A stretch of DNA of 12,099 nt from Ignavibacteria bacterium (GCA_027492415.1 JAPUEV010000223.1:1-12099), one strand, 5' to 3'. Positions 1-7,099 are shown, counted from the stretch's first letter. The notes: generated by a model from the sequence alone, not told the origin. Program-made: numbers and translations.

Positions 1-4
1 TAAA

Positions 5-1045
5 ATGAAGCTAATTTTCGCATTTTTATTATATATATTTTCAATTTCTTTAAGTTTTTCTCAGGAACCTGTCATATTAACAGGCAATAAAGGAAATGTG
101 AATACAGTGGCATTTTCACCGGATTCCAAAACATTAGTCAGCGGAGATGAAAAAGGCAATCTTATCTTCTGGGATGTTTCAACAGGAACAAAGTCATTTT
201 CACTTGAAACCGGCAATAACATCACATCGGTAAACTACTCCCCTGCTTCGCTGAACCTGCTTATATATACTTTCTATAACGGTGAAGTGACCATTATGAA
301 AGCCGATACAAAAGAAATCATTAAAAATTTCAGTAAGGATGACCACAGCTATTACGCGGTATTTTCTCCGGACGGGAAACAGTTTGCAGTTGCCTATACC
401 CGTGAGCCTACTGAAAAGGAAAAAGATAAAGGCATAAGGATAAATTATTTTGTTGATATTCACGAGACCGGTAAATTTGAGCGTACAAAAACCTTAAGGC
501 TTACCAATCCAAAGGATTCTGACGGCGAGCTTTTTGGCAGCGAGCTGTTTGAAACCTACCGCTTCAATTACTTCAACTGTGATTTTTCAAGTGACGGCAA
601 GTACCTGGCTGCGGGCAGCATGGGTAAAAACATCCCTATATACAGCTTTGAATACAATAAATACGCTCCAACATATAAAGGGCACAGCAAACGGGTTTTC
701 TTTGTAACATTTTCGCCTGACGGCACTTACCTGGCAAGCGCAAGCAAGGATGAAACCGCAAAGCTGTGGAACATAAGCTCAGGCAGTACAATATTAACGC
801 TTAACGGCCACACAAATGATGTGAATTCAGCAGCATTTTCTCCCGATAGTAAATACCTTGCAACTGCAAGCGATGATGAAACAGTTAAGATATGGGATGC
901 AAAGACAACAAAGCTTATTACAACATTAAGCGGCTTTAATGCGGATGTTATGACAGTAAAATTTTCGCCTGACGGCAAATACCTTGCAGCAGGCGGAGTA
1001 AATGAAAAAGTATTGATGTGGGAAACTTCGAAGCTCCTTCCGTAA
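5..1045 (+). CDS. Secreted WD40-repeat beta-propeller protein
   Basis: The 346-residue protein opens with a hydrophobic signal peptide (residues 1-19, likely cut after SFS before Q20). There is no lipobox cysteine, so it is probably periplasmic or secreted. Seven WD40-like units follow, starting near residues 25, 68, 110, 186, 224, 267 and 309. The last three are the most canonical, each with an FSPDG/FSPDS turn and two ending in LWN or IWD; units 2-4 are divergent. Seven units would close one complete propeller, so the gene looks intact. WD40 propellers are protein-binding scaffolds and no catalytic residues are visible; the partner is unknown. The ATG lies five bases from the window edge, so its promoter and upstream neighbour are not seen. 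It converges on ftsZ and ends just before a strong hairpin, so it is not part of the dcw operon. Fold and export are well supported; the function is not. Confidence 0.88.
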   Translation: MKLIFAFLLYIFSISLSFSQEPVILTGNKGNVNTVAFSPDSKTLVSGDEKGNLIFWDVSTGTKSFSLETGNNITSVNYSPASLNLLIYTFYNGEVTIMKADTKEIIKNFSKDDHSYYAVFSPDGKQFAVAYTREPTEKEKDKGIRINYFVDIHETGKFERTKTLRLTNPKDSDGELFGSELFETYRFNYFNCDFSSDGKYLAAGSMGKNIPIYSFEYNKYAPTYKGHSKRVFFVTFSPDGTYLASASKDETAKLWNISSGSTILTLNGHTNDVNSAAFSPDSKYLATASDDETVKIWDAKTTKLITTLSGFNADVMTVKFSPDGKYLAAGGVNEKVLMWETSKLLP

Positions 1046-1051
1046 AAGAAT

Positions 1052-1079
1052 GAAGGGTCCTGTTTGGTCAGGACCCTTC
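1052..1079. terminator. Perfect 11-bp hairpin, probable terminator between convergent genes
   Basis: GAAGGGTCCTG (1052-1062) and CAGGACCCTTC (1069-1079) are exact inverted complements around a six-base loop. The hairpin begins six bases after the stop of the WD40 gene. On the plus strand it is followed by GGGTTAATGG, not a T-run. On the minus strand it is followed by ATTCTTTTAC, a weak T-rich tail. It may therefore end transcription from both sides, or act mainly as a 3'-end stabiliser for the WD40 transcript. Confidence 0.65.
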
Positions 1080-1327
1080 GGGTTAATGGAGGAGGCTTCT
1101 TGGGGAAAAGATGAGGTAGAAATCCTTATGATAGATAAGATGAAGGTCCCGGCATACACCGGAAACGAAGCCAGGCCGCAACCGTATTAGAATGCAGAGC
1201 GGAAATAAGATGCTTTCTTCCTGCAGGCCAGCTTCGTGACGTCAACCCCTTCACTATAGATCCATCACATTTATCAGTAGTGGGACAGTACTTTTTTATA
1301 TAATAAATTATATTATTCAAAATTTTA
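1080..1327. other. Non-coding convergent intergenic stretch
   Basis: This stretch lies between the WD40 terminator hairpin and the ftsZ stop. No convincing gene is present: the 64-codon minus-strand reading frame over 1126-1320 shows no family resemblance or ribosome-binding site. It contains a small AT hairpin CTTAT/ATAAG (1125-1139), the three-way-junction element at 1141-1253, an imperfect hairpin (1262-1268 with 1277-1283, one mismatch) followed eight bases later by six T's (1292-1297), and an all-AT inverted repeat ATATAAT/ATTATAT (1298-1313) next to ftsZ. Confidence 0.6.
1141..1253. ncRNA. Candidate structured RNA or palindromic repeat with three-way junction
   Basis: The stretch can fold into three helices. 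P1 pairs TGAAGG (1141-1146) with CCTTCA (1248-1253). P2 is the short hairpin CCGG/CCGG (1149-1152 with 1159-1162, six-base loop). P3 pairs CGAAGC (1166-1171) with GCTTCG (1231-1236) and continues as GGCC/GGCC (1174-1177 with 1226-1229) across a small internal bulge. Inside P3, TGCA (1193-1196) and GGAA (1201-1204) can pair with TGCA (1222-1225) and TTCC (1218-1221). The stretch is richer in GC than its surroundings. No known RNA family is recognised and the strand is undetermined. It could equally be a dispersed palindromic repeat. Confidence 0.4.
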
Positions 1328-2581
1328 TTAATCCATCTGCCTTCTTAAGAAAGCCGGTTTTTCATCATTTGATATCTTGAATTCATCTGAATTGAAGTCA
1401 AAATCCTCGATATCCATCTCTTCGTTACGTGATCTTATTTTCTTCAGGTCTTCAGAACTTAACAGGTTCTCTCTCTGAATGGTAGGTATATCAAGTCCCT
1501 GCAGGTCCTGCTGAGTGCTTGGTATTCTTATTACATTATGAGATGAATCTGTGTTAAGCAATAAATTCTTCTGCTTTACTTCGTCTTTTTCAGGATATGA
1601 GTTTGACTGCTTAGCCTGAACGTTTGTAAAGCCTGTAGCTATGATAGTAACAATAACTTCATCTTCAAGCCTTTCATCAGATACAACACCCCAGATAAGC
1701 TTTCCGTAATTGCATCCTGCAGCCTGTTTAATAAGCTCGGTCATGCTCTTAAGATCGGATATCTTGAAGTTTGGATCAGCGATGATATTGAGAAGAATGG
1801 ATTTGGAGCCTGCAATGGATACACCTTCAAGTAACGGGTTATCAATTGCTTCCTGTGTAGCGCGTAATGCTTTGTTTTCTCCTTTTGCATAGCCAATACC
1901 CATTAAGGCATCGCCCATATCACGCATGATGGTTTTTACATCGGCAAAATCAACGTTTACTTTACCTTTTTTGGTTATGATATCACTGATACCTCTTGTA
2001 GCATTATAGAGTACATCATCAACCTTCTTAAAGCTGTTTTCAAGTGTAACTTCCTCGCCAAAAACTGTGAGCAGCCTTTCATTAGGAATAACAATGCATG
2101 AATCAACTTCCTGTTTGAATCTCTTTAAGCCTTCTTCAGCTATTCTCAGCCTGTCATCGCCTTCAAAATCAAAAGGTTTGGTAACAATACCAACAACAAG
2201 CGCGCCTGTTGCTTTAGCTATTCTTGCAACTGCGGGTCCGCCGCCTGTACCTGTACCGCCGCCCATGCCTGCGGTTATGAATACCATATCACAGCCTCTT
2301 ACAACCTGCTCTATTTCTTCACGGCTCTCTTCAACTGCCTTTGCGCCTTTGGTCTCATCCATACCGGCACCAAGCCCCAGCGTAGTGTTTCTTCCTATCT
2401 GGATCTTTATCTCAGCCTTTGAGCGCTCAAGATCCTGAATATCTGTGTTCAATGCTATAAAGTCTACGCTATCCAGACCCTTTTCTATCATATTATTGAT
2501 AGCATTGCCACCGGCTCCTCCAACGCCGATAACCTTGATCTTTGCTCCGTATGTAGCATCAGTAACAAGTGAAATTGCCAT
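1328..2581 (-). CDS. ftsZ: Cell division GTPase FtsZ
   Basis: FtsZ is the tubulin-like GTPase that polymerises into the cytoplasmic Z ring and recruits the divisome. The 417-residue protein has the N-terminal nucleotide-binding segment VIGVGGAGGNA (17-27) and the tubulin signature GGGTGTGGG (107-115). The T7 catalytic loop NVDFADV (209-215) carries the aspartates that complete the GTPase site of the neighbouring subunit. The core ends near residue 318. An acidic linker follows, then a C-terminal peptide KPAFLRRQMD (408-417) that matches the FtsA-binding tail of other FtsZ proteins. The linker also holds LDIPTIQR (363-370), resembling part of that tail. The ATG is preceded by AAGGAG at a nine-base spacing. 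It is the last gene of the cluster, 92 bases after ftsA, a gap larger than any other in the operon. Length and motifs indicate an intact gene. Confidence 0.99.
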   Translation of the reverse strand: MAISLVTDATYGAKIKVIGVGGAGGNAINNMIEKGLDSVDFIALNTDIQDLERSKAEIKIQIGRNTTLGLGAGMDETKGAKAVEESREEIEQVVRGCDMVFITAGMGGGTGTGGGPAVARIAKATGALVVGIVTKPFDFEGDDRLRIAEEGLKRFKQEVDSCIVIPNERLLTVFGEEVTLENSFKKVDDVLYNATRGISDIITKKGKVNVDFADVKTIMRDMGDALMGIGYAKGENKALRATQEAIDNPLLEGVSIAGSKSILLNIIADPNFKISDLKSMTELIKQAAGCNYGKLIWGVVSDERLEDEVIVTIIATGFTNVQAKQSNSYPEKDEVKQKNLLLNTDSSHNVIRIPSTQQDLQGLDIPTIQRENLLSSEDLKKIRSRNEEMDIEDFDFNSDEFKISNDEKPAFLRRQMD

Positions 2582-2590
2582 TTTAGTTTT

Positions 2591-2596
2591 CTCCTT
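2591..2596 (-). promoter_or_regulatory. Shine-Dalgarno site of ftsZ, next to a small hairpin
   Basis: Read on the minus strand this is AAGGAG, nine bases before the ftsZ ATG. Directly 5' of it, TCTTTC (2609-2614 on the minus strand) and GAAAGA (2598-2603) can form a six-base-pair hairpin with a five-base loop. The hairpin could hold the site open or influence ribosome access; this is inference from pairing only. Confidence 0.6.
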
Positions 2597-2673
2597 CTCT
2601 TTCCCCTAGAAAGAATAGTTGTTTAGTTTATTATTAAATTTTATTTTCAAATTCTTTATTGTACAAATATCAT

Positions 2674-3933
2674 TTATAATTCGTCGAACCAGTGTTTAAT
2701 TCTCTCAAAAATGTTCTTTAATCCCGGGTGCTTCTTTCCTTTTAAGGTCTTTGCGCTTTTTTTGTGGCTTAAATATTTCATCCTGTGAAGGATAAGACCA
2801 ATGCCTGTTGCGTAAATGGGGCTCTCAACTTCCTTAATGAGTCCCCCGCCGATATCCATCGGAACGCCAAGATTAACTTCAGTGCCAAGCACCTGGTGAG
2901 CAAGCTCTTTTGTGCCTCTAAGCAGTGAGCCGCCGCCGGTAATTACTATACCAGCCGGTAAGTAGCTTTCAATCCCAGAGCGTTTAATTTCCTGGCCTGC
3001 AAGTACAAAAAGCTCTTCCATTCTAGCCTGTATTATTCTTGCAATTATGCTTTTTTCTATCTTTAATGGTTTTCTTCCTTTAATTCCCTGTATCGTAATA
3101 ATATCATCGTTGATTATTTCACTAACCATCGCATAGCCGAATTCCTTCTTAATGCGTTCAGCTTCCTTCTCATCAATACCTAGTGTTTCCGAAATATCAT
3201 TTGTCACCTGGCTGCCTGCAATACCGATACCTGCAGTATGTTTAATAACGCCTTTTTTGAATACTGCTATATCAGTCGTGCCGCCGCCTATATCAATCAT
3301 TGCAACGCCGACCTTTTTTTCTGATTCGTTTAGCACAGCGTATGAAGATGCAAGAGGCTCGAGCACTATATCATCAATATCCACGCCGCAGCTCTGCACA
3401 CAGTTTGATAGATCATCAATCTGTGAAACCAGGCCGGTCAATATATTTACTTTCGCTTCCATCCTTAACCCGAACATTCCGATAGGCAGATCAAATATTC
3501 CGTCCTTGGAATCAATTATAAATTCCTGGGGAATCACATCAATAATTTTTTCATCCTTGCTCAGCTTTAAGCTCTTTGCGCTTTCATACAGTCTTTCGAT
3601 ATCATCTTCAGTTATTATCCTGTCAGGATGAGAAATAGCAACAATACCCTCGGACTGGATACATCTTATGTGCGGACCTGCTATGCCGACTGTCACAGAT
3701 TTAATATCATATCCTGAACGCTCTTCGGCTTCCTTTACGGATAATTTGATCGATTCCAGCGTTTTGCCCGGGTTTACAACCATTCCGCGTGATAGACCTG
3801 TTGATGGCGCTTTACCCACACCCAGTATGTTAAGCCTGCCGTCATCCCTTACCTGTGCTACTATGGTGCAGATCTTTGTTGTACCTACATCCAGCCCTAC
3901 TATAATATTATCTTCTGAAATTTTCTTAGCCAT
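2674..3933 (-). CDS. ftsA: Cell division protein FtsA (actin-like Z-ring anchor)
   Basis: FtsA is an actin-fold ATP-binding protein that tethers FtsZ filaments to the inner membrane and recruits later divisome proteins. The 419-residue sequence shows the three nucleotide-site motifs of the family: phosphate-1 GLDVGTTK (13-20), phosphate-2 IDIGGGTTDIAVF (213-225) and the adenosine loop GIVITGGGSLLRG (328-340). FtsA's characteristic 1C subdomain lies between the first two. A basic stretch (390-404) leads to an amphipathic C-terminal helix, GLKNIFERIKHWFDEL (404-419), the expected membrane-targeting sequence. Length is normal. The ATG has no recognisable Shine-Dalgarno sequence and lies 40 bases after ftsQ. 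Pairing with ftsZ downstream is the classic arrangement. No defects are seen. Confidence 0.98.
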   Translation of the reverse strand: MAKKISEDNIIVGLDVGTTKICTIVAQVRDDGRLNILGVGKAPSTGLSRGMVVNPGKTLESIKLSVKEAEERSGYDIKSVTVGIAGPHIRCIQSEGIVAISHPDRIITEDDIERLYESAKSLKLSKDEKIIDVIPQEFIIDSKDGIFDLPIGMFGLRMEAKVNILTGLVSQIDDLSNCVQSCGVDIDDIVLEPLASSYAVLNESEKKVGVAMIDIGGGTTDIAVFKKGVIKHTAGIGIAGSQVTNDISETLGIDEKEAERIKKEFGYAMVSEIINDDIITIQGIKGRKPLKIEKSIIARIIQARMEELFVLAGQEIKRSGIESYLPAGIVITGGGSLLRGTKELAHQVLGTEVNLGVPMDIGGGLIKEVESPIYATGIGLILHRMKYLSHKKSAKTLKGKKHPGLKNIFERIKHWFDEL

Positions 3934-3973
3934 TTTATTGGTTAATTTTACTTGCTCTTATTATTTTCTATGT

Positions 3974-4798
3974 CTATTCAACAGGTAAACTGTTATTCTT
4001 TACTATTACGAGGTCGTTATACCTCATATCGATATACTTAAATGAATTCGAGGTTCTGTAAACCCTTACCTGTTTTAAAAAAGCATTAAGCTGTACCAGG
4101 TTCTTATCAATTGCCCTTCTTAGTAATGTATTATTGATATCCCTGATATAGGTATTCATGTTCGGTTTATCTTTGCTTGTTATGGCAGTGTAATCAATGA
4201 AATAAACCGGTGTCGCGTCATCACTTGTTACCAAAACAATATTATTGCTGTCAATAAAATTAATTTCGCTTATGTAATTGAACAGGCTTTTATTTACTTT
4301 AATTGACTGGCTTATTATATACTGCGCTATCTTCAGGTTTCGCAGGTCATCTTTGCCGTAAGTTCCGGGTCCAAGCTCCTGTGAAAGTCCGCTTATTACC
4401 GGAATATCTATGTTGAACTGTTCCTTTTTTAAATTATATATTGTCAGCTGGTCATCCACCATGAAAAGCTCTTTGCCGTTTGTAGCTGCAGCAAACGGAT
4501 TCTTCTCAGCTACTTCTATCTTTATAGCAGTGCCGTCTTTTGTGACAATTACTTTTTTTATGTTAGGATGTTTTGATATCCTAGATTCAATCATATCCAG
4601 CGTTAAAGCATTTGCGCATATAATGGAATCATTCATTTTCGCAAAATCAAAGATCTCGTCTTTTGAAAGCGTGATATTGCCCGTCAGGTTAACACTCCTT
4701 ATTGTGGATTTATCTTTCCACAGACCCGAAAGTACTATGCTTGAAAATGTGAATATGATAACAACTGTAAATAAAATGGTAATTTTCCAGTTCTTCAA
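3974..4798 (-). CDS. ftsQ: Cell division protein FtsQ/DivIB, TTG start
   Basis: FtsQ is a single-pass inner-membrane protein that links cytoplasmic and periplasmic divisome parts through the FtsB-FtsL complex. The 274-residue protein has a short cytoplasmic N-terminus, one transmembrane helix (about 7-28), then a POTRA-type domain starting at IRSVNLTGN (33-41), the conserved entry strand. A divergent beta domain occupies about 105-260. Sequence identity in this family is usually low, so the call rests on topology, POTRA start, size and position between murB and ftsA. The start is TTG, overlapping the murB stop by four bases. A perfect AGGAGG seven bases upstream, inside the murB 3' end, decides this start and suggests coupled translation. 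No competing ATG is suitable, because the next methionine would remove the membrane helix. Confidence 0.93.
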   Translation of the reverse strand: MKNWKITILFTVVIIFTFSSIVLSGLWKDKSTIRSVNLTGNITLSKDEIFDFAKMNDSIICANALTLDMIESRISKHPNIKKVIVTKDGTAIKIEVAEKNPFAAATNGKELFMVDDQLTIYNLKKEQFNIDIPVISGLSQELGPGTYGKDDLRNLKIAQYIISQSIKVNKSLFNYISEINFIDSNNIVLVTSDDATPVYFIDYTAITSKDKPNMNTYIRDINNTLLRRAIDKNLVQLNAFLKQVRVYRTSNSFKYIDMRYNDLVIVKNNSLPVE

Positions 4799-5700
4799 AT
4801 TGTTACCTCCTCAAACCCTACAAGTTTAACTTCCATTTCAAGATCAATGCCTGTTTTTTCGTGAACAGTATTCTTAATTATCTTCACCAGCTCAATGACA
4901 TCATGCGCAGTGGCATTATCATAATTAACAATAAAATTAGCATGCTTTGTTGAAACCATCGCTCCGCCGGATTTAGTACCTTTTAAACCGCATTCATCTA
5001 TAAGCTTTGCAGCTTTATTATCTTTTGGATTCTTGAAAATGCAGCCTGCGTTAGGTATTTCTACCGGCTGAGACTGGTTGCGGTGTAAAATGAATTCTTT
5101 TCTCCTGCGATTAAGCTCTTCTTTATCCCCGTCATTCAGCTTAAAGGATGCTTCAAGTACTACTGTGCCTTTCAGGTCTGAATTCCTGTAACTGAATCCG
5201 CAATCTTCCTTAGCAAACGTTTTCAGCTTTTCGTTTTTTATTAATTTTACCTCTGTTACAAAGTCAGCAGTCTCACCGCCGTAACAGCCTGCATTCATAA
5301 TAAGCGCGCCGCCTACTGTAGCAGGTATACCTGCCAGCATTTCAACTCCTGAAAGATTATTCTGTATGCAGAAATCAACGAACTTAGCCAGCTTTACTCC
5401 TGCGCCTGCAATTACCAAGCCGTTTTCAATTTTCAAATAGTTAAAAGCTGATTCCAGGTTTATCACAATCCCTTTTATACCGTCATCGCTTATAAGGATG
5501 TTGCTTCCGTTACCCATTGTATAGAACGGAATTGAATGTGCATTTGCGTATTTAACTATATTAAGAACATCTTCAATATCACCGGGCTCAACGTAATAGT
5601 CAGCTTCGCCGCCAATACGGAAAGTTGTATACCGTGCAAGCGGCTCATTTAGCGCTATTTTGCCTTTAAAAATGCCCTGTATTTCAGAAATTGATATCAA
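4795..5700 (-). CDS. murB: UDP-N-acetylenolpyruvoylglucosamine reductase MurB
   Basis: MurB is the cytoplasmic FAD enzyme that reduces UDP-GlcNAc-enolpyruvate with NADPH to UDP-MurNAc. The 301-residue protein has the FAD-binding segments YTTFRIGG (24-31), MGNGSNILI (62-70) and the loop GVEMLAGIPATVGGALIMNA (118-137). The catalytic arginine is in FSYRNS (R172) and the C-terminal catalytic glutamate is probably E290 in LEMEVKLVG. The proton-donor position, usually Ser in GSVFKNP, is cysteine here (C220 in NAGCIFKNP). The compact size and absence of an inserted loop suggest the type II subfamily. The apparent start is TTG, three bases after the murC stop and in the same frame, with no Shine-Dalgarno sequence. 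No in-frame ATG precedes the conserved region, so translation probably re-initiates after MurC. It overlaps ftsQ by four bases. Confidence 0.97.
   Translation of the reverse strand: MISISEIQGIFKGKIALNEPLARYTTFRIGGEADYYVEPGDIEDVLNIVKYANAHSIPFYTMGNGSNILISDDGIKGIVINLESAFNYLKIENGLVIAGAGVKLAKFVDFCIQNNLSGVEMLAGIPATVGGALIMNAGCYGGETADFVTEVKLIKNEKLKTFAKEDCGFSYRNSDLKGTVVLEASFKLNDGDKEELNRRRKEFILHRNQSQPVEIPNAGCIFKNPKDNKAAKLIDECGLKGTKSGGAMVSTKHANFIVNYDNATAHDVIELVKIIKNTVHEKTGIDLEMEVKLVGFEEVTI
4806..4811 (-). promoter_or_regulatory. Shine-Dalgarno site fixing the TTG start of ftsQ
   Basis: The minus strand reads GAGGAGGT around this position, a full match to the anti-Shine-Dalgarno core. It sits seven bases before the TTG of ftsQ and inside the last codons of murB. 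It is the strongest ribosome-binding site in the window. Confidence 0.85.
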
Positions 5701-5703
5701 TAT

Positions 5704-7083
5704 TTAATTTTTATTGTGTTCCATTATGCTTACAAATTCAGTGCACAGGTTTGTTACATCGCCTGCGCCCTGGAAAACTCTTACATCATTTTGTTTAATG
5801 TCATTTTTAAGCCATGCCAGTACATCACTTCTATCATGAATAAGCTTCATGTTGCTGTTCAGCTTCAATGCTTCGTTCAGTATCAGCTCGCTGGTAATAC
5901 CCTCAATTGGTTTTTCGCGTGCCGGGTAAATATCAAGCAGAATAACTTCATCTGAAAGTGACAGCGCTTTTGCGAACTCAGAATAAAAATCCTTAGTCCT
6001 GCTGAATAAATGCGGCTGAAAAACGGTAATAAGCCTTCCCGAATTCATTTCTTTAATTCCTTTAAGGCTTGCCACTACTTCAACCGGGTGATGGGAATAA
6101 TCATCATATACTTTTATTCCGTTTGCATCGTATTTAAGCTGCAGTCTTCTATCGACTGTTCTGAATGAGCTTATGCTTTCTTTATATTTCTCAAATGGTA
6201 TTTCAAGCACCTTTGATACTGCAAAGCATGCAGTTGAATTCAGCGCATTGTGTTTACCTGCCATATTCAGCTCAACATCATCATAAGATACATGCGAGTT
6301 GAGTATTGAAAAGTTCAGTCTGTTATTTTCAGCTTTGTAATCCCTGATCTTCAGGTAATTCTTATCATCATAACCGTAGGAGATCTTTTCCCTGTTTATA
6401 GTATTCATAAAGCTTTTTATATTTTCATCATCACCGCAGTATATCATATAAGCGCCGTATTTAGAGCGGTCGCAGAACTGGCGGAAAGTTTCCTTAATGT
6501 CATCAAGATCTTTATAGATATCAAGGTGATCAGCATCAATATTGGTTACAACTGCAACATTTGGCCTTAATGCTAAAAATGACCTGTCATACTCATCAGC
6601 TTCTACTACTGCGTACTTGCCGCTGCCAAACCTTGAAGCACCGCCATCAAACAGCTGCACATTCCCGCCTACAAATATCAGAGGGTCAAGACCCGCATCA
6701 ACAAGCAGCTTGCCTATCATTGCCGTTGTTGTTGTTTTGCCGTGTGTACCTGATACTGCAATGAGATATTTATCATTTACTATTTCGCCAAGCATTTCTG
6801 CCCTGCGTATTTTTTTAAGCCCAAGCTCTTCTGTCCTTAACATCTCCGGGTTATCCGGCTTTACTGCCGATGTATATACTACTCTGCCAATATCGGGAGT
6901 TATGTTATTTGCTGAGTGCCCGATACTAATATTTGCGCCGAGAGAAACCAGTCGCTGTGTAATGTGGGTTTCCGCCATATCAGAGCCGGCCACATCATAG
7001 CCGTTCCTGAGGAAATATTCAGCCAGGCCGCTCATTCCAATTCCGCCGATACCTATAAAAAATATTTTATCTTTTACCATCAT
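5704..7083 (-). CDS. murC: UDP-N-acetylmuramate--L-alanine ligase MurC
   Basis: MurC is the cytoplasmic ATP-dependent ligase that adds L-alanine to UDP-MurNAc, the first peptide-stem step. The 459-residue protein has the three Mur-ligase domains. The N-terminal Rossmann part binds the UDP substrate, with GIGGIGMSG (11-19). The central ATPase has the P-loop SGTHGKTTTT (111-120) and EADEYDRSFL (161-170). The C-terminal domain has DDYSHHPVEV (327-336) and FQPHLFSRT (355-363). The SHHP motif and the histidine in the P-loop separate MurC from MurD, MurE and MurF. Two adjacent ATG codons begin the frame; the first is used here, but the second (at 7080) is equally possible. There is no clear Shine-Dalgarno sequence, and the gap to the preceding membrane-protein gene is 16 bases. 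The gene looks intact. Confidence 0.98.
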   Translation of the reverse strand: MMVKDKIFFIGIGGIGMSGLAEYFLRNGYDVAGSDMAETHITQRLVSLGANISIGHSANNITPDIGRVVYTSAVKPDNPEMLRTEELGLKKIRRAEMLGEIVNDKYLIAVSGTHGKTTTTAMIGKLLVDAGLDPLIFVGGNVQLFDGGASRFGSGKYAVVEADEYDRSFLALRPNVAVVTNIDADHLDIYKDLDDIKETFRQFCDRSKYGAYMIYCGDDENIKSFMNTINREKISYGYDDKNYLKIRDYKAENNRLNFSILNSHVSYDDVELNMAGKHNALNSTACFAVSKVLEIPFEKYKESISSFRTVDRRLQLKYDANGIKVYDDYSHHPVEVVASLKGIKEMNSGRLITVFQPHLFSRTKDFYSEFAKALSLSDEVILLDIYPAREKPIEGITSELILNEALKLNSNMKLIHDRSDVLAWLKNDIKQNDVRVFQGAGDVTNLCTEFVSIMEHNKN

Positions 7084-7099
7084 TTATGCTTTTATGAGC

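Noticed and set aside
926..1159. Minus-strand open frame over the WD40 3' end and terminator hairpin
   Set aside because: It runs through the hairpin and antisense to a well-supported gene, with no protein-family features.
1141..1253. Hammerhead-type ribozyme reading of the junction element
   Set aside because: A GAAAC string follows the short hairpin, but the required CTGANGA is not directly 5' of that hairpin and no proper cleavage site is found.
1298..1313. AT inverted repeat as the ftsZ terminator
   Set aside because: All A/T stem with a very small loop, and on the ftsZ strand it is followed by A's instead of T's.
1126..1320. Minus-strand 64-codon open frame after ftsZ
   Set aside because: No ribosome site and no recognisable family; the sequence composition and pairing fit a structured non-coding element better.
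2067..2438. Plus-strand 123-codon frame antisense to ftsZ
   Set aside because: Low-complexity Ser/Pro-rich translation produced by the complement of conserved FtsZ codons.
3152..3631. Plus-strand 159-codon frame antisense to ftsA
   Set aside because: Ser/Ile-rich shadow of FtsA codons, without family motifs; FtsA motifs cover the same bases.
6542..7000. Plus-strand 152-codon frame antisense to murC
   Set aside because: It overlaps the MurC P-loop and Rossmann motifs on the other strand and shows nothing of its own.
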